Origin: Pseudomonas sp. Au-Pse12
GTDB lineage: Bacteria; Pseudomonadota; Gammaproteobacteria; Pseudomonadales; Pseudomonadaceae
Assembly: GCF_021341665.1 (NCBI RefSeq)
Contig: NZ_JAJTTH010000003.1
Coordinates: forward strand, 620,001-684,000
DNA length: 64,000 bases
Reading direction: 5' to 3'
Shown: one piece after another, positions 40,562 through 49,740 of the stretch
How positions within the stretch are numbered: position 1 is the stretch's first letter
Layout of the letters: each line of letters begins with the position of its first letter
Position numbers and translations under genes: made by a program
The notes under the pieces: generated by a model
Seen by the model: the letters and a program-made list of their open reading frames with translations, nothing else
Database searches by the model: none
What the model was told of the DNA's origin: nothing

Positions 40562-40672
40562 ATGTTCGAAAACCATCTTCCGAAGCTGTTTCGATCAGTT
40601 TTTTCAATCGAAGTGCGCTGGATGCGTGGGTCTTTATGCGCTAGTATTTTCGAAAATGAACATTAATGTTCG
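40562..40672 (+). promoter_or_regulatory. glpD: glpD control region with palindromic GlpR operator
   Basis: GAACATTAATGTTC (40658-40671) is a perfect 14-base palindrome embedded in TTTTCGAAAATGAACAT…ATGTTCGAA, directly after a probable -10 (TAGTAT, 40642-40647). A second ATGTTCGAA copy lies at 40562-40570, 104 bases upstream of the one at 40666-40674. The arrangement suggests two GlpR sites. I could not find a good -35. Confidence 0.65.
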
Positions 40673-40705
40673 AATTCAAATATCAAAGCAACACGAGGCC
40701 TGTCG

Positions 40706-42244
40706 ATGCCCACTTCTACCTTGCCCGCGCGCCCTCTTGCCGAGGTTTACGATATCGCCGTCATCGGCGGTGGGATCAATGGTGTTGGAATTGCCGCGGA
40801 TGCGGCAGGTCGCGGCCTGTCCGTGTTCCTTTGCGAAAAGGACGACCTGGCCAGCCACACCTCGTCGGCCAGCAGCAAGCTGATCCACGGCGGCCTGCGC
40901 TACCTCGAACATTACGAATTCCGCCTGGTGCGCGAGGCCCTGGCCGAACGTGAAGTGCTGCTGGCCAAGGCGCCGCATATCGTCAAGCCCATGCGCTTTG
41001 TCCTGCCGCACCGGCCACACCTGCGTCCGGCCTGGATGATTCGCGCCGGCCTGTTCCTTTATGACCACCTGGGCAAGCGGGAAAAACTCGCCGGCTCGCG
41101 CAGCCTGAAGTTCGGTGCCGACAGCGTGCTGAAGGCCGAGATCACCAAGGGCTTCGAATACTCCGATTGCTGGGTCGACGATGCGCGCCTGGTGGTGCTC
41201 AACGCCATGGCCGCCCGGGAACAGGGTGCCCACGTGCACACCCAGACCCGCTGCATCAGCGCCCGCCGCAGCAAAGGCCTGTGGCAACTGGAGCTGGAAC
41301 GCGCCGACGGCAGCCTGTTCTCCATCACCGCCAAGGCCCTGGTGAACGCGGCCGGCCCCTGGGTCGCCAAGTTCATCAAGGACGACCTGAAACTGGAGTC
41401 GCCGTACGGCATCCGCCTGATCCAGGGCAGCCACCTGATCGTGCCCAAGCTGTACGAAGGCGAGCACGCGCACATCCTGCAGAACGAAGACCAGCGCATC
41501 GTCTTCACCATTCCCTACCTCAACCAGTTCACCCTGATCGGCACCACCGACCGGGAATACACCGGCGACCCGGCCAAGGTGGCGATCACCGAAGGCGAAA
41601 CCGATTACCTCTTGCAGGTGGTCAACGCGCACTTCAAGAAACAACTGAGCCGCAGCGACATCCTGCACAGCTATTCCGGTGTTCGCCCACTGTGCAACGA
41701 CGAATCCGACAACCCTTCGGCCGTTACTCGCGACTACACCCTGGCCCTTTCCGGCACAGGCGAGGAAGCACCGCTGCTCTCGGTGTTCGGCGGCAAGCTG
41801 ACCACCTATCGCAAGCTGGCGGAATCGGCCATGGCGCAGCTGGCCCCCTACTTCAAGCAGGCCAAGCCGAGCTGGACCGCCCAGGCCACCCTGCCCGGCG
41901 GCGAGAACATGAGTACGCCACAGGCCCTGGCAGAAGCCATCCGCAAGAAGTTCGACTGGGTACCCAGCCAGATCGCCCAGCGCTGGGCCACCACCTACGG
42001 CAGCCGCACCTGGCGCCTGCTGGAGGGCGTGCACAGCCTCAACGACCTCGGCGAACACCTGGGTGCCGGCCTCTATACCCGCGAAGTGGATTACCTGTGC
42101 AGTGAAGAATGGGCGATCAAGGCCCAGGACATTCTCTGGCGCCGGAGCAAGCTCGGGTTGTTCACCACCGAGGCGCAACAGCAGCACTTGCAGGATTATC
42201 TGCAGCAGGTCGAGCTCAATCGCGGCAAGATCAAGGCCGCCTGA
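40706..42244 (+). CDS. glpD: Aerobic glycerol-3-phosphate dehydrogenase
   Basis: 512 aa FAD enzyme. N-terminal dinucleotide-binding fold DIAVIGGGINGVGIAADAAG; substrate/FAD segments SSASSKLIHGGLRYLEHYEF; C-terminal DAO-associated domain. Membrane-associated; passes electrons to the quinone pool. Preceded by the palindromic operator region and followed by a terminator. Confidence 0.97.
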   Translation: MPTSTLPARPLAEVYDIAVIGGGINGVGIAADAAGRGLSVFLCEKDDLASHTSSASSKLIHGGLRYLEHYEFRLVREALAEREVLLAKAPHIVKPMRFVLPHRPHLRPAWMIRAGLFLYDHLGKREKLAGSRSLKFGADSVLKAEITKGFEYSDCWVDDARLVVLNAMAAREQGAHVHTQTRCISARRSKGLWQLELERADGSLFSITAKALVNAAGPWVAKFIKDDLKLESPYGIRLIQGSHLIVPKLYEGEHAHILQNEDQRIVFTIPYLNQFTLIGTTDREYTGDPAKVAITEGETDYLLQVVNAHFKKQLSRSDILHSYSGVRPLCNDESDNPSAVTRDYTLALSGTGEEAPLLSVFGGKLTTYRKLAESAMAQLAPYFKQAKPSWTAQATLPGGENMSTPQALAEAIRKKFDWVPSQIAQRWATTYGSRTWRLLEGVHSLNDLGEHLGAGLYTREVDYLCSEEWAIKAQDILWRRSKLGLFTTEAQQQHLQDYLQQVELNRGKIKAA

Positions 42245-42261
42245 GCCACACAGGCAAACAC

Positions 42262-42295
42262 AAGCCCCTGCGCCGAAAGGCCCGGGGGCTTTTTT
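42262..42295 (+). terminator. Terminator after glpD
   Basis: AAGCCCC…GGGGGCTT stem with a 15-base loop, followed by T6, 17 bases after the stop. Confidence 0.85.
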
Positions 42296-42315
42296 GTGGG
42301 CCCGGGATTGAACGT

Positions 42316-42337
42316 TTCGCCGGCAAGCCGGTTCCTA
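42316..42337. repeat. Single REP element
   Basis: TTCGCCGGCAAGCCGGTTCC, one half of the REP palindrome seen elsewhere, between glpD and gltI. Confidence 0.7.
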
Positions 42338-42352
42338 CAAGAGCGGGCCGCG

Positions 42353-42397
42353 TTCGGTTTTCCGAATGGCGAAGCACACAAGATTCGGTTAACCGGA
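42353..42397 (+). promoter_or_regulatory. Two AauR-type upstream activator sites
   Basis: TTCGG-TTTT-CCGAA (42353-42366) is a perfect inverted repeat; TTCGG-TTAA-CCGGA (42384-42397) differs at the last two positions compared with it. Their centres are 31 bases apart (three helical turns), about 90-120 bases upstream of the sigma-54 promoter. The motif agrees with the AauR site as I recall it from P. putida. Confidence 0.75.
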
Positions 42398-42473
42398 TAA
42401 AACACTGCAAAACACCGCCTCATAAATATTTAATAGCCTTTGAAATCAAGGCTTTGATCATGATCAAGTGGCC

Positions 42474-42489
42474 TGGCACGACTCATGCT
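42474..42489 (+). promoter_or_regulatory. gltI: Sigma-54 promoter of gltIJKL (aatJQMP)
   Basis: TGGCACG-ACTC-ATGCT fits the -24/-12 consensus TGGCACG-N4-TTGCW with one mismatch and the required GG-N10-GC spacing. It lies 118 bases upstream of gltI and downstream of the two AauR-type sites. Confidence 0.8.
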
Positions 42490-42606
42490 CTACACTGTGC
42501 GACGAATGCCTGTCGTGCCAACACACCAGGAGCCGTCAAGGCATTCGCTGTATAAAAGAGCCGTCGAACTGGCTTCATAAAAAAAACAAATGTCGAGGAA
42601 ATATTG

Positions 42607-43521
42607 ATGCGCATCGTTCCCCATCTGTTGGGCGCAGCTATCGCTGCCGCTCTGATTAGCACTCCAGTTTTCGCTGCCGAGCTCACCGGCACACTGAAGA
42701 AAATCAAAGAGTCCGGCACCATCACCCTCGGACATCGCGACGCTTCCATCCCGTTTTCCTACATCGCTGACGCTTCCGGCGTGCCAGTGGGCTACTCCCA
42801 CGACATCCAGCTGAAAATCGTCGAAGCGATCAAGAAAGACCTCGACATGCCCGACCTCAAGGTCAAGTACAACCTGGTCACCTCCCAGACCCGTATCCCA
42901 CTGGTGCAGAACGGCACCGTGGACGTCGAGTGCGGCTCCACCACCAACAACGTGGAACGCCAGCAACAGGTCGACTTCTCGGTCGGCATCTTCGAAATCG
43001 GTACCCGTCTGCTGTCCAAAAAGGACTCGACCTACAAGGATTTCGCTGACCTGAAAGGCAAGAACGTGGTGACCACCGCCGGCACCACCTCCGAGCGCAT
43101 CCTCAAGGCGATGAACGCCGACAAGCAGATGGGCATGAACGTGATCTCCGCCAAGGACCACGGTGAGTCGTTCCAGATGCTGGAATCGGGCCGCGCCGTT
43201 GCCTTCATGATGGACGACGCTCTGCTGGCCGGTGAAATGGCCAAGGCCAAGAAGCCGACCGACTGGGCCGTGACCGGTACCCCTCAGTCGTACGAAATCT
43301 ACGGCTGCATGGTGCGCAAGGGCGATGCCCCGTTCAAGAAAGCCGTGGATGACGCCATCGTCGCCACCTATAAGTCGGGCGAAATCAACAAGATCTACGA
43401 CAAGTGGTTCCAATCGCCGATCCCGCCAAAAGGCCTGAACCTGATGTTCCCGATGAGCGACGAGCTCAAGGCCCTGATCGCCAACCCGACCGACAAAGCG
43501 GCTGACGACAAAAAGTCCTGA
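42607..43521 (+). CDS. gltI: Glutamate/aspartate ABC transporter substrate-binding protein (GltI/AatJ)
   Basis: 304 aa. Sec signal peptide cleaved after AFA (PVFA|AELTG in residues 18-23), then a type 3 periplasmic-binding fold (GTLKKIKESGTITLGHRDAS…). Family 3 features include QTRIPLVQNGTVDVECG. ATG 42607 has GAGG 8 bases upstream; a TTG three bases before is not needed. Binds acidic amino acids in the periplasm for the GltJKL importer. Strong upstream control by sigma-54/AauR is seen. Confidence 0.95.
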   Translation: MRIVPHLLGAAIAAALISTPVFAAELTGTLKKIKESGTITLGHRDASIPFSYIADASGVPVGYSHDIQLKIVEAIKKDLDMPDLKVKYNLVTSQTRIPLVQNGTVDVECGSTTNNVERQQQVDFSVGIFEIGTRLLSKKDSTYKDFADLKGKNVVTTAGTTSERILKAMNADKQMGMNVISAKDHGESFQMLESGRAVAFMMDDALLAGEMAKAKKPTDWAVTGTPQSYEIYGCMVRKGDAPFKKAVDDAIVATYKSGEINKIYDKWFQSPIPPKGLNLMFPMSDELKALIANPTDKAADDKKS

Positions 43522-43538
43522 TTCCTGACTAACCTTAT

Positions 43539-43654
43539 CTCCTGAAGGGGCGCCGCCCTTTCAGGAGCCTGTCACTACCTGCTGGCATTTTTTGGAAACA
43601 CTCGAACCGGTGGTTGTCGAGCCGATCGCGTGTGCCTGATCGTCATGATCAGGC
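43539..43654 (+). promoter_or_regulatory. Two hairpins in the gltI-gltJ intergenic region
   Basis: CTCCTGAA…TTCAGGAG (43539-43567) lies 18 bases after gltI, and GCCTGATC-GTCAT-GATCAGGC (43634-43654) follows. No T tract comes after the first, so they probably stabilise the gltI mRNA or attenuate readthrough, giving more binding protein than permease. Confidence 0.6.
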
Positions 43655-43712
43655 GGGAACGGACGTCCCCAGGCGGGTGCTTGTACATCGAACGATCTGA
43701 GGGGTAACCCTA

Positions 43713-44459
43713 ATGAATTACAACTGGGACTGGGGCGTGTTCTTCAAGTCCACCGGCGTGGGCAGCGAGACCTATCTCGACTGGTTCATCACCGGCCTGG
43801 GCTGGACCATCGCCATCGCCGTGGTGGCCTGGATCATCGCGCTGCTGCTGGGCTCGATCCTCGGCGTCATGCGCACCGTGCCGAACCGTCTGGTGTCGGG
43901 CATCGCCACCGTCTACGTGGAGATCTTCCGTAACGTGCCGCTGCTGGTGCAGCTGTTCATCTGGTACTTCCTGGTGCCGGACCTGCTGCCGGAAAACCTC
44001 CAGGAGTGGTACAAGCAGGACCTCAACCCGACCACCTCGGCCTACCTGAGCGTCGTCGTGTGCCTGGGCCTGTTCACCGCCGCGCGGGTCTGCGAACAGG
44101 TACGTACCGGCATCCAGGCCCTGCCCCGCGGCCAGGAATCCGCCGCGCGCGCCATGGGCTTCTCGCTGCCGCAGATCTACTGGAACGTGCTGCTGCCCCA
44201 GGCCTACCGGATCATCATTCCACCGCTCACCTCGGAATTTCTCAACGTCTTCAAGAACTCCTCCGTGGCATCCCTGATCGGCCTCATGGAGTTGCTGGCC
44301 CAGACCAAGCAGACCGCCGAGTTCTCGGCCAACCTGTTCGAGGCCTTCACCCTGGCTACCCTGATCTACTTCACCCTGAACATGAGCCTGATGCTGCTGA
44401 TGCGCCTGGTGGAGAAGAAAGTGTCGGTCCCCGGCCTGATCTCCGTGGGAGGTAAATAA
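43713..44459 (+). CDS. gltJ: Glutamate/aspartate ABC transporter permease GltJ (AatQ)
   Basis: 248 aa, about five TM helices, His/Glu/Gln/Arg/opine permease type with the EAA-like loop ESAARAMGFSLPQIYWNVLLPQ. GAGGGG lies 8-9 bases before the ATG. The stop overlaps gltK by one base (TAATG). Confidence 0.95.
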   Translation: MNYNWDWGVFFKSTGVGSETYLDWFITGLGWTIAIAVVAWIIALLLGSILGVMRTVPNRLVSGIATVYVEIFRNVPLLVQLFIWYFLVPDLLPENLQEWYKQDLNPTTSAYLSVVVCLGLFTAARVCEQVRTGIQALPRGQESAARAMGFSLPQIYWNVLLPQAYRIIIPPLTSEFLNVFKNSSVASLIGLMELLAQTKQTAEFSANLFEAFTLATLIYFTLNMSLMLLMRLVEKKVSVPGLISVGGK

Positions 44460-45126
44460 TGGAATTCGACTTCTCGGGCATCATCCCGGCCATTCCCGGC
44501 CTGTGGAACGGCATGTTGATGACCCTCAAGCTGATGGTCATGGGCGTGGTCGGCGGGATCATCCTCGGCACCTTGCTGGCCTTGATGCGCTTGTCCCACA
44601 ACAAGCTGCTGTCGAACCTGGCCGGCGCCTACGTCAACTACTTCCGCTCGATCCCGCTGCTGCTGGTGATCACCTGGTTCTACCTGGCGGTGCCTTTCGT
44701 GCTGCGCTGGATCACTGGCGAAGACACCCCGATCGGCGCGTTCACCTCGTGCATCGTGGCCTTCATGATGTTCGAAGCGGCGTACTTCTGCGAAATCGTC
44801 CGTGCCGGCGTGCAGTCCATTCCCAAGGGCCAGATGGGCGCAGCCCAGGCACTGGGCATGAGCTACGGCCAGACCATGCGCCTGATCATCCTGCCCCAGG
44901 CGTTTCGCAAGATGACCCCGCTGCTGCTGCAGCAGAGCATCATCCTGTTCCAGGACACCTCCCTGGTGTACACCGTGGGCCTGGTGGACTTCCTCAACGC
45001 CTCGCGTTCCAGCGGCGACATCATCGGCCGCTCCAATGAATTCCTGATCATCGCTGGTCTGGTCTATTTCACAATCAGCTTTGCCGCCTCGCTGCTGGTC
45101 AAGCGTCTGCAAAAAAGGTTCGCCGT

Positions 45127-45130
<4 letters not shown>
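44459..45130 (+). CDS. gltK: Glutamate/aspartate ABC transporter permease GltK (AatM)
   Basis: 223 aa, five TM helices, EAA loop [21 protein letters not shown]. Second half of the permease heterodimer. Overlaps both gltJ (TAATG) and gltL (ATGA). Confidence 0.95.
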
Positions 45131-45861
<731 letters not shown>

Positions 45862-45874
45862 ACCTGTGCTTCTG

Positions 45875-45957
45875 TAGGAGCCGGCTGGCCGGCGAAGGGG
45901 ACGCACCTGGCTCCCCTATCGCCAGGGTCGCCCTCTTCGCCGGCCGGCCGGCTCCTA
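45875..45957. repeat. REPIN between gltL and aauS
   Basis: TAGGAGCCGGCTGGCCGGCG is mirrored by CGCCGGCCGGCCGGCTCCTA across about 83 bases, a complete inverted REP doublet. It separates the transporter operon from the two-component genes. Confidence 0.85.
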
Positions 45958-45993
45958 TGGACACCGCACAGTGGTTGACCCAAGGCATCTGTG

Positions 45994-47895
45994 ATGAAAT
46001 GCGACCCCACTCTCTATCGCGCCGCGCCGCCATCACTTGCCGTGAAACCCCGTCTGATCCGCCATCTGTTCCTGCCGCCCCTGGTCATCCTGCTGATGAT
46101 CGGCCTGGGTTACGTCGGCTTCTGGATCAGCGAACACAACGGTATCCGCACCCTCAGTGAAAATGGCCAGCGCCAACTGGAGCTGCATGCCCGCGCCGTA
46201 GAAAGTGAAATCAGCAAGTACACCTATCTGCCGAGCCTGCTGGAGCTGGAATCCAGTGTCTCCGAGCTGCTGGCCGATCCCTCGCCGGAACACCGGCAAA
46301 CCGTCAATCAATACCTCGAAGGCCTGAACCGCCGCAGCCGCAGCCGCGCCATCTATGTCATGGACACCACCGGCCGCGTGCTGGCCACCAGCAACTGGCG
46401 CGACGTCGACAGTTACCTCGGCGAAGACCTGTCGTTCCGGGCCTATTACCAGAATGCCGTGCGCGGCCAGCCGGGCCGCTTCTACGGCATCGGCAGCACC
46501 AATGGCGAACCCGGCTACTACTTGGCCCATGGCCTGGAGGAGCAAGGCAAGATCATCGGCGTGGCGGTGGTCAAGGTACGCCTGGAAGCCCTGGAAGAGC
46601 GCTGGCAACGGGCTCGCCTGGAGGCTTTCGTCAGCGATGAGAACGGCATCATCATCCTCTCCAGCGACCCGGCGCGCCGCCTCAAGTCGGTTCGCCCGCT
46701 GAGCGACGACACCAAGGAGCGCCTGGCCCGCAGCCTGCAGTACTACTGGTTCCCTCTCAACGAACTGGAGCCCCTGGCTCGAGAGCGCCTGGCCGAAGGC
46801 GTGGAGAAGCTGACCTTCCCCGCCAACACCGAACTGGTGTCCGACGAGCAGGCCATCAGCTACCTGTCACAGACCCGGCCCCTGAGCGACACGCCGTGGA
46901 ATTTCACCCTGCTCACGCCCTTGCAGGACCTGCGCCGCGAAGCCATCAACCAGGGCATCCTGGTGGCCGTGGCCTTTGCCCTGGTGGCCTTTTTGCTGAT
47001 CGCCTGGAATGAACGGCGCAAGGTCATCGCCACCCGCCTGGCCGCCCGTGAAGCCCTGCAGGAAGCCAACAGCCAGTTGGAACGACGGATCACCGAACGC
47101 ACCGCCGATCTGCGGGCCAGCAACGAGCGGCTCAAGGGTCAGATCCGCGAGCGCCGCCAGGCCGAGGAAACCCTGCGCCGGGCCCAGGATGAACTGGTCC
47201 AGGCCGGCAAGCTGGCGGCCATCGGCCAGATGTCCACCAGCATCGCCCACGAGTTGAACCAGCCGCTGGCGGCGCTGCGCACCTTGTCCGGCAACACCGT
47301 GCGCTTCCTCGAACGCGGCGCCCTGGACACCGCCAGCGCCAACCTCAAGACCATCAACGAACTGATCGACCGCATGGGCCGCATCACCGCCAGCCTGCGC
47401 TCCTTCGCCCGCCGCGGCGACGACCAGGGCCAGGCCAGCCTGGACAAGGCGGTGGACGCGGCCCTGCAGATCCTCAACGCGCGCATCGAACCCCTGCCCC
47501 TGCAACTGCACCGCGACTTTATCGAACAGACCCTGCAGATCGACCAGACCCGCCTGGAGCAGATCCTGGTCAACCTGATCGGCAACGCCCTGGACGCCAT
47601 GCAGGCGCAACCGGCGCCGCAATTGTGGCTGGAGGGCGAGTTCAGCGACGGCAAGTACCGCCTGCGGGTCCGCGACAACGGCCACGGCATCGATGCCGAA
47701 GCGCGCAAGCACCTGTTCGAACCCTTCTTCACCACCAAACCCGGCGAGCAGGGCCTGGGCCTCGGCCTGACCCTGTCCGCCAGCCTCGCCGCCGCCACCG
47801 GCGGCAGCCTGGGGGTGGAACACCCGGCAAGCGGCGGCACCGCCTTTGTCCTCAGCTTGCCCCTGGCAAGCCCCACTCAAGCCGAGCCGATATGA
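45994..47895 (+). CDS. aauS: Sensor histidine kinase AauS (DctB-like) for acidic amino acids
   Basis: 633 aa. TM1 about residues 25-48, a large periplasmic double-Cache-type sensor domain, TM2 about 320-345, coiled coil, HisKA with His419 in SIAHELNQPLAALR, and HATPase with DNGHGI and GLGLGLTLS. DctB-like architecture. It follows the gltIJKL operon and overlaps aauR (ATGA), so assignment to the acidic-amino-acid system AauSR is by context and architecture. ATG 45994 is chosen; a GTG one codon earlier exists. Confidence 0.87.
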   Translation: MKCDPTLYRAAPPSLAVKPRLIRHLFLPPLVILLMIGLGYVGFWISEHNGIRTLSENGQRQLELHARAVESEISKYTYLPSLLELESSVSELLADPSPEHRQTVNQYLEGLNRRSRSRAIYVMDTTGRVLATSNWRDVDSYLGEDLSFRAYYQNAVRGQPGRFYGIGSTNGEPGYYLAHGLEEQGKIIGVAVVKVRLEALEERWQRARLEAFVSDENGIIILSSDPARRLKSVRPLSDDTKERLARSLQYYWFPLNELEPLARERLAEGVEKLTFPANTELVSDEQAISYLSQTRPLSDTPWNFTLLTPLQDLRREAINQGILVAVAFALVAFLLIAWNERRKVIATRLAAREALQEANSQLERRITERTADLRASNERLKGQIRERRQAEETLRRAQDELVQAGKLAAIGQMSTSIAHELNQPLAALRTLSGNTVRFLERGALDTASANLKTINELIDRMGRITASLRSFARRGDDQGQASLDKAVDAALQILNARIEPLPLQLHRDFIEQTLQIDQTRLEQILVNLIGNALDAMQAQPAPQLWLEGEFSDGKYRLRVRDNGHGIDAEARKHLFEPFFTTKPGEQGLGLGLTLSASLAAATGGSLGVEHPASGGTAFVLSLPLASPTQAEPI

Positions 47896-49217
47896 ACAAC
47901 GAGCTGACCGTGCTGATCGTCGAAGACGACCCCCATGTCCTGCTGGGTTGCCAACAGGCCCTGGCCCTGGAAGACATTCCCTGCATCGGCGTGGGTAGCG
48001 CCGAAGAAGCCCTGGCCCAGGTCGGTGAAAACTTTCCCGGCATCGTGGTCAGTGACATCCGCCTGCCAGGCATCGACGGCCTGGAACTGCTGAACCGCCT
48101 CAAGGCCCTCGACCGCAGCCTGCCGGTGGTGCTGATCACCGGCCACGGCGACATTTCCATGGCCGTCGGCGCCATGCAGAAAGGCGCCTACGACTTCATG
48201 GAGAAACCCTTCTCCCCCGAGCGCCTGGTGGACGTGGCCCGCCGTGCCCTGGAACAACGGGGCCTGGCCCGCGAAGTGACCTCGCTGCGCCGGCAGCTGG
48301 CCGAGCGCAATTCCCTGGAAGGACGGATCATCGGTCGCTCGCCGGCCATGCAGAACCTGCGGGAGTTGATCGCCAACGTCGCCGATACGTCGGCCAACGT
48401 GCTGATCGAAGGCGAGACCGGCACCGGCAAGGAACTGGTCGCCCGCTGCCTGCACGACTTCAGCCGGCGCCACCAGCAGCAGTTCGTTGCCCTGAACTGC
48501 GGCGGCCTGCCGGAAAACCTCTTCGAGAGCGAAATCTTCGGCCACGAGGCCAACGCCTTCACCGGCGCCGGCAAGCGGCGCATCGGCAAGATCGAACACG
48601 CCCATCAGGGCACGCTGTTCCTCGACGAAGTGGAAAGCATGCCGATCAACCTGCAGATCAAACTCTTGCGAGTGCTGCAGGAGCGCACCCTGGAACGCCT
48701 GGGTTCGAACCAGAGCGTGGCCGTCGACTGCCGGGTGATTGCCGCCACCAAGTCGGACCTGGACGAAATGAGCCGGGCCAAGGCGTTTCGCAGCGACCTG
48801 TACTACCGCCTCAACGTGGTGACCCTGGAACTGCCGCCCTTGCGCGAACGCCGCGAAGACATCCTGCAGTTGTTCGAACACTTCCTGCAGCAATCGTCCC
48901 TGCGCTTTGACCGCGTGGCACCGGAGTTGGACAACCAGACCCTGTCGACCCTCATGAGCCACGACTGGCCGGGCAATGTGCGCGAACTGCGCAACGTCGC
49001 CGAACGTTTCGCACTCGGCTTGCCGGCGTTCAAGAAAACCGGCGGCAGCGCGGCCCAGGGGCTGGGGTTTGCCGAGGCCGTGGAAGCCTTCGAACGCAAC
49101 CTGTTGAACGATGCCTTGCAGCGCAGCGGCGGCAACCTGACCCAGGCCAGCCAGGAGCTGGGCATGGCCAAGACCACGCTGTTCGACAAGGTCAAGAAGT
49201 ACGGCCTTAGCCACTAA
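47892..49217 (+). CDS. aauR: Sigma-54-dependent response regulator AauR (DctD-like)
   Basis: 441 aa. Receiver with phospho-acceptor Asp55 in IVVSDIRLPG, AAA+ domain (Walker A GETGTGKE, Walker [10 protein letters not shown]-finger region), and C-terminal Fis-type helix-turn-helix (GGNLTQASQELGMAKTTLFDKVKKYG). The sigma-54-contacting loop reads NAFTGA instead of GAFTGA. It should activate the sigma-54 promoter upstream of gltI through the two TTCGG-N4-CCGAA sites. Confidence 0.88.
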   Translation: MNNELTVLIVEDDPHVLLGCQQALALEDIPCIGVGSAEEALAQVGENFPGIVVSDIRLPGIDGLELLNRLKALDRSLPVVLITGHGDISMAVGAMQKGAYDFMEKPFSPERLVDVARRALEQRGLAREVTSLRRQLAERNSLEGRIIGRSPAMQNLRELIANVADTSANVLIEGETGTGKELVARCLHDFSRRHQQQFVALNCGGLPENLFESEIFGHEANAFTGAGKRRIGKIEHAHQGTLFLDEVESMPINLQIKLLRVLQERTLERLGSNQSVAVDCRVIAATKSDLDEMSRAKAFRSDLYYRLNVVTLELPPLRERREDILQLFEHFLQQSSLRFDRVAPELDNQTLSTLMSHDWPGNVRELRNVAERFALGLPAFKKTGGSAAQGLGFAEAVEAFERNLLNDALQRSGGNLTQASQELGMAKTTLFDKVKKYGLSH

Positions 49218-49235
49218 CCCAAGGCGCAATCAACC

Positions 49236-49574
49236 ATGGATCTCGTATTGAAGGCCGCCCTGGGCGCGGCGGTGGTGGTGATTCTGGCGGCCCTGGCCAA
49301 GACCCGGAACTACTACATCGCCGGGCTGGTGCCGCTGTTCCCGACCTTTGCCCTGATCGCCCACTACATCGTCGGCAAGGGCCGTTCGCTCGACGACCTG
49401 AAGACCACCATCCTGTTCGGCATGTGGTCGATCATTCCCTACTTCGTCTACCTGGCGACCCTCTATGTGATGGTCGACCGCCTGCGCCTGGAAGCCTCCC
49501 TGGCGGTGGCCGCCGTGGCCTGGCTGATAGCCGCGACGATCCTGGTCAGCGTCTGGGTGCGCCTCCACGCCTGA
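49236..49574 (+). CDS. glpM: GlpM-family membrane protein
   Basis: 112 aa, four TM helices, beginning MDLVLKAALGAAVVVILAAL, with the loop AKTRNYYIAGLVPLFPTFAL typical of GlpM. In P. aeruginosa glpM (PA3585) directly follows glpD and is linked to glycerol use and alginate; here the aat/aau genes lie between glpD and glpM. It starts 18 bases after aauR and may be read through from it. Confidence 0.85.
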   Translation: MDLVLKAALGAAVVVILAALAKTRNYYIAGLVPLFPTFALIAHYIVGKGRSLDDLKTTILFGMWSIIPYFVYLATLYVMVDRLRLEASLAVAAVAWLIAATILVSVWVRLHA

Positions 49575-49590
49575 GGCCCTGCCCTTTCTG

Positions 49591-49613
49591 TAGGAGCGAG
49601 CTTGCTCGCGAAG
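49591..49613. repeat. Single REP element
   Basis: TAGGAGCGAGCTTGCTCGCG followed by AAG, the canonical P. fluorescens REP with an inner GCGAGC/GCTCGC palindrome. Confidence 0.85.
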
Positions 49614-49740
49614 CCGGCGCCGCGGTCTGTCGCCGGCCACCCTGGCCCGACCCTTGCATTTACCCGGCAAAGCCCATCCAGCCTGCGTTTAAGCACTATC
49701 ACGCCGTTTCTGGAGGGCGCTGCCATGGGTAAAGAACACC

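Noticed and set aside
49575..49740. Possible guanidine riboswitch upstream of the arginase-like gene and small transporters
   Set aside because: I looked for the ykkC-type conserved ACGR hairpin loops and found only a REP element and unstructured sequence.
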